Numbered from the stretch's first letter, positions 27,402-36,186 are shown. The stretch: DNA of 64,000 nucleotides from Spirochaetota bacterium (GCA_017302015.1 JAFLEE010000002.1:66301-130300); one strand, 5' to 3'. Notes: generated from the letters alone by a model not told the origin. Made by a program: numbers and translations.

Positions 27402-28262
27402 TCAGCCGCGGGAGGCGGCGCCATGGGCCCGCAGGCCTTTGACGGCCGCCGGCGCGACGCCCCGATGCTTCTTGAACAGGCGCGAGAAAAGGAAGGGATT
27501 CTCGTACCCCACGGCGCGGGCGGCCTCCGACACCTTCATGGCGGGGTTCTGGCGCAGGAGGTCTTCGGCTTTCTCGATGCGAAGGGCGAGTAGACGCTGT
27601 TTGAAGGGCGTGCCGGTGCGCTTCTTAAACACATGGGAGACGGTCGAGGCGCTGCGCCCGACTAGGAGGGCCGCCTGGGTGAGGCTTAGGGGCTGGTCGA
27701 GGTGTTCCCGGGCATAACGCTCGATTCGCCAGACGAGGGCATCCGCGCGGCGTTCCACCAGGCGCCGGCTGGCGGTCGTTTGGACGATGAGGGAAAAGAA
27801 CGCCAGCAAGTGGGGAAGCCGCTCGGCCGGGATCGTCGGCACCCCTTCGAATGCCTTCGAGAGCTCGCGTCGAGCGGCGGGAGACAGGCCCTTGGCGGCG
27901 AGGGAATCCGTGGGCGTGCGGAATTGGCCGACCATAAGGAAACCGAGAAGGGCCCTGTCATCGCCGTAGACCGGCTGGAGGCTCTCCCGAAGGCCGGCAT
28001 GGCAATGATAATCCACCCGCTTGCCCCCCGCCGCCGCGACGCGGATCATCGCCCGGTCTTGGGAGCGGCAGGCGTTCTCTTGGGAGGGGTTTTGGCGCAG
28101 GAGGGTGCAGAAGGAAATGCTTCCTTGGCTCAAGCCGGCGCGGCTTTCGCGCCCATCAGGGCTGAAAAATGCGATGCGAACACCGAAGGCCGCGGCGAAA
28201 TGGTCCAAGAGATCCCCGAGTTCTTCGGAGAGCCAGAGCCCGTTTTCCTGCTTTTTTGCCAT
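27402..28262 (-). CDS. AraC-family regulator with PocR ligand-binding domain
   Basis: The protein has 286 residues. The N-terminal 160 residues match a PocR sensor: CRSQDRAMIRVAAAGGKRVDYHCHAGLRESLQPV has the conserved C...YxCHAGL pattern. The C-terminal 100 residues are an AraC DNA-binding domain with two helix-turn-helix motifs (QAALLVGRSASTVSHVFKKRTG and EAARAVGYENPFLFSRLFKKHRG). It is divergent from a URO-D-like gene at 28380 with a 117-base shared region, so it probably controls that gene. Known PocR domains bind small diols or other hydrocarbon derivatives; the ligand here is unknown. The message appears leaderless. Confidence 0.85.
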   Translation of the reverse strand: MAKKQENGLWLSEELGDLLDHFAAAFGVRIAFFSPDGRESRAGLSQGSISFCTLLRQNPSQENACRSQDRAMIRVAAAGGKRVDYHCHAGLRESLQPVYGDDRALLGFLMVGQFRTPTDSLAAKGLSPAARRELSKAFEGVPTIPAERLPHLLAFFSLIVQTTASRRLVERRADALVWRIERYAREHLDQPLSLTQAALLVGRSASTVSHVFKKRTGTPFKQRLLALRIEKAEDLLRQNPAMKVSEAARAVGYENPFLFSRLFKKHRGVAPAAVKGLRAHGAASRG

Positions 28263-28267
28263 GAGTC

Positions 28268-28296
28268 AGTATGCTTCTTTTGGCACTCATTTGCAA
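28268..28296 (-). promoter_or_regulatory. Promoter of the PocR-AraC gene (leaderless type)
   Basis: On the minus strand TTGCAA (28296-28291) and CATACT (28273-28268) are 17 bases apart, and 5 bases separate the -10 from the ATG. The same region holds GCACT and AGTGC half sites (28284-28303 region) that could be an operator for the divergent pair. Confidence 0.55.
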
Positions 28297-28379
28297 GAAA
28301 GTGCATGCCTCTTGCGGGAAGTCCCATGGCGAAGCGGCCCGTCGTGGGCGATCCTTCCTTGGACGGACGGAGGTGGAAC

Positions 28380-29399
28380 ATGACGAAACGGGAAGTGGTC
28401 GCGCTGGCGCTTGGGGGGAAGAAGCCCCCCTATGTCCCCTGGAATTTCGGGTTCACCCAAGAGGCCCGGGAGAAGCTGGTGGCGCATTACGGAACGAACG
28501 ACTTGGAGCCGGTGCTGGGAAACCATTTCCTCGGGCTCTCCGGGGGCAATGGCCCGGCGTTCACCCCCCTCGCCAATGGCCGCGTGCGGGACTATTTCGG
28601 CGTCATCTGGGACCGCAGCGTCGACCATGACATCGGGAACGTGGAGGGCAAGGTCCTCCCCGAACCCAGCCTCAAGGACTATCGATTCCCCGAACCGAAG
28701 ACGCCGGGGCTCTTCGAATCCATCCCTGGGAAGATCGCCAAGCGCCCGGATCTCTACCGGATCTTTTCCATCGGGTTCTCGCTCTATGAACGCGCCTGGA
28801 CACTGCGGGGCATGGAAGACCTCATGCTCGATACCCTGGAGAACCCGGAGTTCGTCCACGAGCTCCTCGACGCCATCACCGAATGGAACCTGGCCCAGGT
28901 CCGCGAGGCGCTCAAATACGACATCGACGGCGTCTATTTCGGGGACGATTGGGGGGCCCAGAAGGGGCTGCAGATGGGCCTCGCCTCTTGGCGCACCTTC
29001 ATCAAGCCGCGCCTCGCGCGGATGTACGGCGAGGTGCGCCGCGCCGGGAAGAAGGTCTTCATCCATTCCTGCGGCGACGTGGACGAACTCTTCCCCGACC
29101 TCGTGGAGATCGGCCTCGATTGCTTCAATCCCTTCCAGCCGGAGGTCATGGACGTCTTCCGCCTGCTCCCCGAATGGCGGGGGCGTTTGGCGTTCCACGG
29201 GGGTCTTTCCACCCAGCGCACCCTGCCCCGGGGTTCCGCGCAGGAGGTGCGCGAGGAGACGGAACGCCTCCTGGACCTCGGGAGCGAAGGGGGCTATATC
29301 TTCGCCCCGGCCCATGCGGTGGAGGGGGATGTGCCCCTTTCGAACATGCTGGCCTTCATCGACACGGTCCAGGCCCGGGCGGGGGGCGCGGCGCGCTGA
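28380..29399 (+). CDS. URO-D superfamily protein (methyltransferase-like)
   Basis: The protein has 339 residues and starts at an ATG with GGAGG 6 bases upstream. It has the uroporphyrinogen decarboxylase fold (MTKREVVALALGGKKPPYVPW start, DIDGVYFGDDWGAQKGLQM, FHGGLSTQ) but lacks the RQAGRY motif of true HemE. FIHSCGD has the H-x-C pattern (His229, Cys231) and Cys248 follows, like the zinc site of cobalamin-dependent methyltransferases such as MtaA/MtbA. No corrinoid protein gene is in the window. A role in methyl transfer or demethylation of a small compound is inferred. It is divergent from the PocR-AraC gene, which probably controls it. Confidence 0.8.
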   Translation: MTKREVVALALGGKKPPYVPWNFGFTQEAREKLVAHYGTNDLEPVLGNHFLGLSGGNGPAFTPLANGRVRDYFGVIWDRSVDHDIGNVEGKVLPEPSLKDYRFPEPKTPGLFESIPGKIAKRPDLYRIFSIGFSLYERAWTLRGMEDLMLDTLENPEFVHELLDAITEWNLAQVREALKYDIDGVYFGDDWGAQKGLQMGLASWRTFIKPRLARMYGEVRRAGKKVFIHSCGDVDELFPDLVEIGLDCFNPFQPEVMDVFRLLPEWRGRLAFHGGLSTQRTLPRGSAQEVREETERLLDLGSEGGYIFAPAHAVEGDVPLSNMLAFIDTVQARAGGAAR

Positions 29400-29415
29400 A
29401 TCCCCCCGGGGGAAA

Positions 29416-30396
29416 TCACGCGCTCTCGCGCACGCGGAGGAAAGGCGCCAGGAGGCGGCGCTCGTGGGGGGCCTGGAAATCGCCGCGGCGGCGAACGAGG
29501 AGTTCGAGGGCCGCCCGAGCCATGGCTTCGCAGGGCTGTTCCACCGTCGTGAGGGAGGGGACGCTCACTTCCCCCGCCTGGATGCCGTCGAGACCGATGA
29601 CGGCCACCTCCTCCGGTACCCGGCGCCCCGCCTCGTGGAGCGCCCGGAGGACGCCCAGGGCCGCCGCATCATTGACCGCGAAGACCCCGTCGATTCCGGG
29701 AAGCGAGGCGAGCTCGCGGCCCTGCTCCAGTCCCCAAAGGTGGAGATTCCTGGGATAAGGGCGGTCCCAGACCAGGCGCGTGTCGACGGCCAGCCCGAAC
29801 GCTTCGTGGGCCCGCCGCCATCCCCGACCACGTTCGCTCTCGAGGCTCGCGCCGAGGAGGAGGATGCGCCGCTTCCCGGCGACGAGCAGGTGACGCACCG
29901 CCTCGGCGCTTCCCGCTTCCCGGTCGAGGATGACTTCGTCCCAGCCCGGCGCCGCGGAATCGTAGAGCACGGTCGCCAGGCGTTCTTCGAGGATCCGCTG
30001 GCGCAGATCGTCATCGGGCAGGAGGCCGGAGAGGATGAGCGCGGCCGGACGGGAGGCGACGAGGTCGAGGAGGAGGCGCTCGCCCTCGCGCGCGTCGCGA
30101 TAACTCTCCAGGCGCCAATCGAAGCCCGCCTCCCCCGCGGCGACGCGCAGGGCGTGGATCTTTTCGAGGAAGCGTTCGTGCTCCTGGGACGGCATGAGCG
30201 CGGCGACGGCGCGGGAGGGGCGGCCGCGCAGGGCCGCGGCGGCCGAGTTTTTGGTATACCCCAGGGCTTCGCAGGCGGCGAGGATGCGCGCTCGGGTCTC
30301 CGGGGCGATCTCGCCCGTACCATTGAGCGCCCGGCTGACGGTGGACGGGGAGACGCGGGCCTCGCGCGCCACATCTAAAACGGAAGGGGCCCTCAT
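29416..30396 (-). CDS. LacI-family transcriptional repressor
   Basis: The protein has 326 residues. The N-terminal helix-turn-helix reads SVLDVAREARVSPSTVSRALNG with the hinge ALGYTKNSAAAALRGRPSRAVA. The sugar-binding-type core follows (VLYDSAAPGWDEVILD, GVFAVNDAAALGVLRALHEAG, VAVIGLDGIQAG), ending in LTTVEQPCEAMARAALELL. The ATG overlaps the stop of the upstream URO-D-like gene in ATGA, so the two are translated together. The 30-bp palindrome at the operon promoter is the obvious operator, so the protein should repress its own operon. The inducer is unknown. Confidence 0.92.
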   Translation of the reverse strand: MRAPSVLDVAREARVSPSTVSRALNGTGEIAPETRARILAACEALGYTKNSAAAALRGRPSRAVAALMPSQEHERFLEKIHALRVAAGEAGFDWRLESYRDAREGERLLLDLVASRPAALILSGLLPDDDLRQRILEERLATVLYDSAAPGWDEVILDREAGSAEAVRHLLVAGKRRILLLGASLESERGRGWRRAHEAFGLAVDTRLVWDRPYPRNLHLWGLEQGRELASLPGIDGVFAVNDAAALGVLRALHEAGRRVPEEVAVIGLDGIQAGEVSVPSLTTVEQPCEAMARAALELLVRRRGDFQAPHERRLLAPFLRVRESA

Positions 30397-31562
30397 GCGA
30401 GGGCGTCCCAATGGTCCTTGGCGGCGGTGGCGTCGGGAAACCCGTGGGGCCCCACCGCCGGATCGCCGACGACGAGGAGCGCGCCCTCCCTCGCGTAGCG
30501 GTGCATGCGGGCGAGGTAGGCGGCGCCGCTCTCCCCGGGCAAGCGCGGCCAGGAACCGTAATAGATCTTGCCCGAGCGGAGGATGAGGTCCATGTCGGCC
30601 TGGAAATCGTGGTCGTCCTCGTGGCCGGGGATATGGCCGAAATTGATCCCGCGCGCCTCGGGGATCTCCAGGATGCGCCGGGTCAAATGGTCGTTGCGGC
30701 CGCAATAGTGGATCCACGCCCCGCCGAAGGCTTTGGCCAAGCGGCGCGTGTAGGGCATGGCGAAGGTGTCCATGGCTTCGGGGCTGATGATGGCCGTGGT
30801 ATCCTCGCAGATCCGGATGCCCATGTTCTCGGCATAGAGATGGTTGGAATGGGTGAGCGCCCCCATGGGTTCGCCGCTGGCTTCCTTCATCCACCGGTGG
30901 GTCCGCAGGCCCAACTCGAGGCAGATTTCCATGACGTGGTGGAGCAGCTCGGGCTCGTCGGTCATGAGGTAGAAGATCTCATCGCCCAAGAGGAGATGGG
31001 CGAGGTCGAAGGGCCCCTGGGTGTCCATGCAATAAACGGGGAGCGTATCGGAGAGCGCGCGGCGAAACGCGCCGATCCATTCGAGCCCCCGGGCGAAGGT
31101 GCCGCGTATGCGGATATCGTCCACGGTCAGCCGCGCCGCCTGTTCGGGGGTGAGGTGCTCCTGGAGCCAGGGCATTTTATCGGCGAAGACCCGCTGTTCC
31201 AGTCCCAGGCAGGAAAGGAGGACCCCCGTCCCGAAATTGACCCGGATCGAAGGCACGCCATCCGCGCCCCCGTTGAGGATGTGGAAGGCCCCCCGGACTT
31301 GCTGGAAGAGCATGAGCTCTGCGTCGTGGAAGGCTTCGGCGAAATTGGGCTGGGGCAGGGCGGCCTGCGCGGGGCTCAGCGGCCCATGGAATAGGATGGG
31401 CCAGGAATCGGGGCGTTCGTGGCGCCAAAAGGCCGCCTGCCGTCTTTTGGCGAGCCGGATGCTCTCTTCGAAAGGCCGCAGCATCGGAGCCAGCATTTCG
31501 GTCGAAATCGGGGAAATGGCGGGTTTCTTCATGACTTCATTCGAAAGGGTGGCTTGGGGCAT
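30393..31562 (-). CDS. URO-D superfamily protein, second copy
   Basis: The protein has 389 residues from the ATG at 31562, placed 5 bases after GGAG; a GTG two codons upstream is also possible. It has the URO-D fold but no HemE RQAGRY motif. WIHYCGRND keeps the H-x-C-G motif (His285, Cys287), but the following cysteine of the zinc-type relatives is not obvious. GDEIFYLMTDEPELLHHVMEICLELGLR resembles the helix region of URO-D methyltransferases. It is the first gene of the operon with the LacI regulator. It is only distantly like the 339-residue URO-D protein next door. The substrate is unknown; local LacI control suggests a sugar-type or methylated substrate. Confidence 0.78.
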   Translation of the reverse strand: MPQATLSNEVMKKPAISPISTEMLAPMLRPFEESIRLAKRRQAAFWRHERPDSWPILFHGPLSPAQAALPQPNFAEAFHDAELMLFQQVRGAFHILNGGADGVPSIRVNFGTGVLLSCLGLEQRVFADKMPWLQEHLTPEQAARLTVDDIRIRGTFARGLEWIGAFRRALSDTLPVYCMDTQGPFDLAHLLLGDEIFYLMTDEPELLHHVMEICLELGLRTHRWMKEASGEPMGALTHSNHLYAENMGIRICEDTTAIISPEAMDTFAMPYTRRLAKAFGGAWIHYCGRNDHLTRRILEIPEARGINFGHIPGHEDDHDFQADMDLILRSGKIYYGSWPRLPGESGAAYLARMHRYAREGALLVVGDPAVGPHGFPDATAAKDHWDALA

Positions 31563-31568
31563 ACTCAC

Positions 31569-31598
31569 TCCGGTAACGTTGCCGGCAACGTTACCGGA
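31569..31598. promoter_or_regulatory. 30-bp perfect palindromic LacI-type operator
   Basis: The palindrome is centred on GCCGGC and holds two TAACGTTG/CAACGTTA arms flanked by CCGG on each side. AACGTT half sites are typical of LacI-family operators. It lies directly downstream of the -10 box, covers the expected start site and overlaps the GGAG ribosome site of the URO-D gene, so bound repressor would block both initiation and elongation. Confidence 0.9.
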
Positions 31599-31627
31599 AT
31601 ATTAGGAAACTAAAGCCGAATTGTCAA
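31599..31627 (-). promoter_or_regulatory. Promoter of the URO-D/LacI operon
   Basis: On the minus strand a perfect -35 box TTGACA (31627-31622) is followed after 17 bases by -10 TAATAT (31604-31599). The start site would be near 31592, inside the palindromic operator. Confidence 0.85.
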
Positions 31628-31729
31628 ATTTAGGGGGAAAAATACGGAATAACATCGGGATCAACCCCCCGTGGAGGAGGATGGCAATAAATGAGAGGGA
31701 TTTTTGGGTTTTTTCCGATATTCTAGACA

Positions 31730-32479
31730 ATGGCTGGTCGAAGAAAGAAAAAAGGGGCCGTCGAGGAAAAACTCGGCGGGGGTGAATCCGGCTCCGGTCG
31801 CTGGATGCTCACCTATCTGGACATGGTGACGCTCCTCTTCGGGGTGTTCATCCTCCTCGCGGCGGTGTCCAAGGAAGATCCCCACAAGACCGACGTGGTG
31901 TTCGCCTCGGTGCGGGCGGGCTTCGCCGGGGGGATCAATACCTTCAGCGGCCGCGAGTCCGGCGGCACGACCGTCTTCGATAACCTGAAGCCGGACGGGC
32001 TCTCCCGGGACCGCGGCCTCGTCAACGAGCGCCCCGAGGATCTCCTGAAGGGCCAACTCCGCAAGGTCCACATCGCCTTCGTGGAGGAGGAGCGGGGCCT
32101 CGTCATCAGCCTCTTCAACGACATCTACTTCGAGAGCGGGAAGGCGGAACTCAGCGACGAGGCGAAGGAACTGGTGGCCAAGCTCGCCCCGATCCTCTCC
32201 GACCTGGACCGGGATCTGCGCATCGAGGGGCATACCGACGAGATCCCGGTGAAACGGCCGGGGCCCAAACCCTACGACAATTTCAACCTGGCCGCCGACC
32301 GGGCGCTCAACGTCCTCCACCACCTGGAGCAGGAGGGGGTGCCCACCCGCCGCATGGCCGCCGTCAGTTACGGCAGCGAACGGCCCAACGACGGAACCGC
32401 CACGCCCGTGGGAAAAGCCTTCAACCGCGTCGTCGACATCGTCATCCTCAAAAAGGAACTCCGATACCCCTACCGCTAG
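31730..32479 (+). CDS. motB: MotB-type stator subunit
   Basis: The protein has 249 residues. A single membrane helix (about 25-46) contains the ion-binding aspartate in TYLDMVTLL (Asp31). The C-terminal OmpA-like peptidoglycan-binding domain (about 110-245) has IEGHTDEIPV and NLAADRALNVLHHL. With MotA it forms the ion channel that drives the flagellar motor. A TATTCT hexamer lies 5 bases before the ATG and no ribosome site is present. Order is motB then motA, the reverse of the common order, and no other flagellar gene is in the window. A non-flagellar stator role cannot be excluded. Confidence 0.88.
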   Translation: MAGRRKKKGAVEEKLGGGESGSGRWMLTYLDMVTLLFGVFILLAAVSKEDPHKTDVVFASVRAGFAGGINTFSGRESGGTTVFDNLKPDGLSRDRGLVNERPEDLLKGQLRKVHIAFVEEERGLVISLFNDIYFESGKAELSDEAKELVAKLAPILSDLDRDLRIEGHTDEIPVKRPGPKPYDNFNLAADRALNVLHHLEQEGVPTRRMAAVSYGSERPNDGTATPVGKAFNRVVDIVILKKELRYPYR

Positions 32480-32488
32480 GAAGCGCGC

Positions 32489-33292
32489 ATGAATACGCTC
32501 AATCGACAATCCACCCTCGTCGGCCTCATCGGAGGCGTCGCCGCGGTCATCCTGCTCCTCGTCTTCGAGGGGGGCAATCTCCTCTCGTTCCTCAACATCG
32601 GCGCCCTGATCCTGATCCTCGGGGGCAGCGTCGCGGTGGGCATCACGAGTTTCGGCCTGAAGGAGATCTTCGCCGTCCCCGCCTATTTCCGCATCGCCCT
32701 CGCTCCCCCCGGGGTCGACCTCAAGGCCGAGATCGTCACGCTGCTCTCCTTCTCCGAGAAGGCGCGCCGCGAGGGCCTCTTGTCCCTGGAAGACGACATG
32801 GAGAGCGTGAAGGACGAGATGACCCGCAAGGCCATGCAGATGGTCATCGACGGCACCGAGCCCGAGAACATCCTCACGGTGCTGGAGGACTTCTCCGAGA
32901 GCACGAAGAAGCACGCCAAGATCCCCGCCGAGATCTTCGAGACCCTCGGGGGCTTCTCGCCGACCCTGGGCATCATCGGCACGGTGATGGGCCTGGTGCA
33001 CGTGCTCGAGGGCCTCGGCGGCGGCGGCGGGATCCAGCAGCTCGGCGAGGGCATCGCCGTGGCGTTCATCGCCACCTTCTACGGCATCGGCTTCGCCAAC
33101 CTGCTGTGGCTGCCGCTGTCGAACAAGATCAAGTGGATCATCCACCACGAGGAGAGCCGTCGCCAGATCATCACCAGCGGCGTGCTCGGCATCCAGAGCG
33201 GCGACAATCCGCGGGTGCTCAAGGACAAGCTCATCGCCCTCATCGGCGACCCGGTGGAGCGCAAGAAGATCGAATCGGAAGTGAACCTGTAG
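32489..33292 (+). CDS. motA: MotA-type stator subunit
   Basis: The protein has 267 residues with four membrane segments: two near the N-terminus (LVGLIGGVAAVILLLVFEGG, IGALILILGGSVAVGITSFG) and two in the C-terminal half (FETLGGFSPTLGIIGTVMGLVHVLEGLGG, GIAVAFIATFYGIGFANLLWLPL). The cytoplasmic loop contains DEMTRKAMQMVIDGTEPENI. The signature around PTLGIIGTVMGL is diagnostic of MotA. It starts 9 bases after motB and is co-transcribed with it. Lengths are normal for the family. Confidence 0.93.
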   Translation: MNTLNRQSTLVGLIGGVAAVILLLVFEGGNLLSFLNIGALILILGGSVAVGITSFGLKEIFAVPAYFRIALAPPGVDLKAEIVTLLSFSEKARREGLLSLEDDMESVKDEMTRKAMQMVIDGTEPENILTVLEDFSESTKKHAKIPAEIFETLGGFSPTLGIIGTVMGLVHVLEGLGGGGGIQQLGEGIAVAFIATFYGIGFANLLWLPLSNKIKWIIHHEESRRQIITSGVLGIQSGDNPRVLKDKLIALIGDPVERKKIESEVNL

Positions 33293-33295
33293 GGG

Positions 33296-34312
33296 TCAGG
33301 GAACTCCCATACTCTTGGCCACCGCATCGGCGACGCGCATGTACTCGGCGTAGGGCGCCAGGCCGCGGAGCTTGCGGTTATCGACCGCCCGGGTTTTGGC
33401 GAGGTATTCCTTCGCCTTCTCCGTCTCCTTCAGGCTCGCCCAGCACTGGGCCTTGAGCGCGTAGCAGCGCACGAAGGCCATGCCGCCGCTCCATTTGCTG
33501 CCGGTGATCTTCCGCTCCACGTTCTCGAGGGCTTTGAGGGCCTCCCGGTGGTTGCCGAGCTTCATGAGGCCCTGGGTGAGCGCCCAATAGGAAAACAGGT
33601 AGTCGGGGAAGACGGCCATCGTGTCGGCGAGGAGGGCCATGGTCTTGGGGATCTCGTTCTCCTCGAGGTAGATGGAGATGAGGGCGTTCTTGGTCTCGTG
33701 CACGGTGAAATAGCCCTTCTTCACCGCCAGGAAAAGCTCGTCGATCCCCTGCTTCATCTCGTCCTGCGAGGTGAACGCCCGCACGACCGAGGCCTTTTTG
33801 CTGCGCCAATAGTGGAATTGGCCCAGGCCGTAATAGACGTCGTAGAGGTCGGGCTTGATCTCGAGGGCCCGCATCATGTACTTGTAGCCGGTCATGCCGT
33901 CGAAGAAGGCCTTGATCCAATTGCCGTAGCGGATGGAGGTGAGGCCCATGAAGCCGTAGCCCCCCCCGAGGTAGAAGAGCGCCCACGGGTCGTCGGGGGC
34001 CTTGTTCACGAGGGCCTGGGCGACGGCCACGGTCTTGTTCATGTTGCTGTAGAACGCCGCGTCGAGGTCGTAGTTCATGTAGTCGAAGGCGACCCATTGG
34101 AGGCTGGCGCCCATGAAGAAATAGCCGGCGGGATGGGCGGGCGCGGCCCGCTGCACCTCGGCGTAGAGCGCGAAGGCCTCGTCGTAGCGGTCCATATGGA
34201 CGAGGCGGATGCCCTCCACGAGTTTGGCGTCCAGCGCGTCGGGCAGGTCGCTTTTGGCCCAGAGCGCGCCCGCTAGGAGCGCCAGGGCCGCGAGGAGGGG
34301 GCGGAGCGGCAT
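33296..34312 (-). CDS. Secreted TPR protein
   Basis: The protein has 338 residues. Residues 1-18 are a signal peptide (MPLRPLLAALALLAGALWA). The rest consists of TPR-type helix pairs, for example VEGIRLVHMDRYDEAFALYAEV, KALENVERKITGSKWSGG and CWASLKETEKAKEYLAKTRA. Such proteins act as periplasmic scaffolds. It begins one base after the DUF4139 gene ends and is therefore in the same operon. It converges on motA. The exact role is unknown. Confidence 0.75.
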   Translation of the reverse strand: MPLRPLLAALALLAGALWAKSDLPDALDAKLVEGIRLVHMDRYDEAFALYAEVQRAAPAHPAGYFFMGASLQWVAFDYMNYDLDAAFYSNMNKTVAVAQALVNKAPDDPWALFYLGGGYGFMGLTSIRYGNWIKAFFDGMTGYKYMMRALEIKPDLYDVYYGLGQFHYWRSKKASVVRAFTSQDEMKQGIDELFLAVKKGYFTVHETKNALISIYLEENEIPKTMALLADTMAVFPDYLFSYWALTQGLMKLGNHREALKALENVERKITGSKWSGGMAFVRCYALKAQCWASLKETEKAKEYLAKTRAVDNRKLRGLAPYAEYMRVADAVAKSMGVP

Positions 34313-34313
34313 C

Positions 34314-36026
34314 TTACTGGAGGCCTTGTACCGCCAGGTTCCTGGGGTATTCGATTTGGAAGGCCACCGGGATCTCGATGCGCTCGCCGGGCTTCAGGTC
34401 GAAGGCCCATTCGAGGATGCCGGAATCGGAGAGGCGCACCGGGGGCAGGCCCTCTTTCTCGCGGTCTTTCTTGAGGAGAGGCTCTTGGGGGGTGACCTTG
34501 ATCTCGCTGCGGGTGGAGACGGGGAATTGGTCCTGGATGAGAATGGCCTCCCGGGTCTTGCGGTTATTCTTCACGGTGATGAGGAAGCGGTAGGACCAGC
34601 GGTTATTCCCAGAGAGGAGGGCGTCGGCCTCCTTGTAGCGCTTCACGATCCGGTGCTGCACCGAGACGCTCTCGTCGACCCCGAGGGTGACGGAGAACTC
34701 CTCGCCGGCGGAAACCTGGCCGAGGTGGCCGGTGGCGAGATAGGCGCCGTTGACGAAGATGTTCATGGGGCCGGAAAGGAGCGCCGCCTCGTTGGTGTTC
34801 TTCACGGTGGCCTTCAGGAAGGCGTAGGGGGCGAGCTTCGGCACCGCGGAATACTGGAATTGGGCGCTGTATTCGCGGTCGAAGAGGAAGACGCGATGGG
34901 GCTGGTTGTCGTTCTGCACGGTGGCTTTGCCGTCGAGGGCGAACACCGTGGCGCCCTGGCCCTCGTCCACCGAGGCCTCGACGGCCTTCAGTTCGGGGGG
35001 CTCCGGGGCGGCCTCGGCGGCGGGGGCGGGCGCCGGCGCGGCGGACATGGCGGAGGGCATTTCGGCCTTCTTCATGCGCTCCTCGGAATCGACCATCCGC
35101 CGGTTATAGGCGCGCGGCGGCGGGGGGACGTATTCCCGCAGGGTCCAGGCGGGGAGGGTCGGCTGGTTTCCGCCGAGGAAGGGCTTGGCGGTGGAGAGGC
35201 GCAGCGAGATATTGCGCCAATCCTCCTCGGAGGCCTGGCGCACCACGGCGTAGCCGGCGACCTTCACGGTTTTGGCGTCGCGGTCGGCGCGCACGTCGTA
35301 GACCGGGGACCAAGAGGGGCCCAGGGCGATGTAGGTCAATTTGAGTTTGACGGGCCCCGCGGCCTTCACTTCGATGACGGCCTCGATGAAGCGCTTCTCC
35401 TTGCGCCGCGTGCCGCCCAAGTCGCGCAGTTCCTGGTCGAGGAGGCGCTGGTCGGCGTCGAGGCGGTTTTTCTCCCGCCCCTTGGTCAGGGCTTCCCCGT
35501 CGAGTTTGTCGAGGCGCAACCGGTAGAAATCGAGGATTTCCTGCCACTTGCGCGTGTCGGTGGTGGCGTTGGAGATCTCGAGGCGGGTGGAGAGCACGCG
35601 GTCCTTCATGCCCTCGAGCACGGCGCGTTCCCGCTCCAGGTTCCGCAGCACGATGGCGGCCTCGTCCAAGCGGTCTTGGTTCGTCTGGCGTCGGGCCGTG
35701 AGCGCGCGCACGCGCTGGTCGTTGAACTCGAGGGTGTATTCGGTGCGGTACTTGAGGTCGACGATGACCGCGCTGCCCGTGCCGGCGATCTGCAGGCTAT
35801 TGGGGTCGAGGGAGGTGGGGATCTTCTCGAATTGGAGGCTCCACGTGCCCGGCTCGAGGGTCAACATCGCTTCCCGAGTGATTTGCGCCCGGTCGGAGAA
35901 GACCGTGACCGCGGTGACGGCGGACTCGACGGTCTTGGTCCCGGCCTCCCCGTTTTGGGCGGGGAGCGGCGCGGCTCCCGCCAGGGAGAGTAGGCAGGCG
36001 AGCATCGCCGTGGGGGGCAATCGCAT
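34314..36026 (-). CDS. DUF4139/DUF4140 (MuiA-like) secreted protein
   Basis: The protein has 570 residues from the ATG at 36026, with AGGAG 5 bases upstream. Residues 1-24 are a signal peptide. The N-terminal domain (VTAVTVFSDRAQITREAMLTLEPGTWSLQFEKIP) matches DUF4140, then comes a long coiled coil (about 95-165). The C-terminal region matches DUF4139 (LTYIALGPSWSPVYDVRADRDAKTVKVAGYAVVRQASEEDWRNISLRLSTA compressed pattern, and KNTNEAALLSGPMNIFVNGAYLATG). The family is named after mucoidy inhibitor A but its biochemical role is not established. It is first in an operon with the TPR protein. Confidence 0.82.
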   Translation of the reverse strand: MRLPPTAMLACLLSLAGAAPLPAQNGEAGTKTVESAVTAVTVFSDRAQITREAMLTLEPGTWSLQFEKIPTSLDPNSLQIAGTGSAVIVDLKYRTEYTLEFNDQRVRALTARRQTNQDRLDEAAIVLRNLERERAVLEGMKDRVLSTRLEISNATTDTRKWQEILDFYRLRLDKLDGEALTKGREKNRLDADQRLLDQELRDLGGTRRKEKRFIEAVIEVKAAGPVKLKLTYIALGPSWSPVYDVRADRDAKTVKVAGYAVVRQASEEDWRNISLRLSTAKPFLGGNQPTLPAWTLREYVPPPPRAYNRRMVDSEERMKKAEMPSAMSAAPAPAPAAEAAPEPPELKAVEASVDEGQGATVFALDGKATVQNDNQPHRVFLFDREYSAQFQYSAVPKLAPYAFLKATVKNTNEAALLSGPMNIFVNGAYLATGHLGQVSAGEEFSVTLGVDESVSVQHRIVKRYKEADALLSGNNRWSYRFLITVKNNRKTREAILIQDQFPVSTRSEIKVTPQEPLLKKDREKEGLPPVRLSDSGILEWAFDLKPGERIEIPVAFQIEYPRNLAVQGLQ

Positions 36027-36186
36027 GGGCACTCCTGACCGCGACCGGGTCGCGGGGGGACCCCGGGTCCCCGATTTGGCTTCTATTATAAACAAAATTG
36101 CACCTCCCGTGTCCCGGGTGTTATAAAGAGGAAGGAAAGTTGCTCCGGGAGGAAACCTCCGCGATTTTTGTTAATCTCCGGTGAAT

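Noticed and set aside
28380-31562. The URO-D-like genes as hemE
   Set aside because: Both lack the RQAGRY motif, have H-x-C-G instead, and no other heme gene is near.
31730-33292. A Zorya-type anti-phage system based on the MotAB-like pair
   Set aside because: The proteins look like ordinary MotA and MotB, and no ZorC, ZorD or ZorE genes are next to them.
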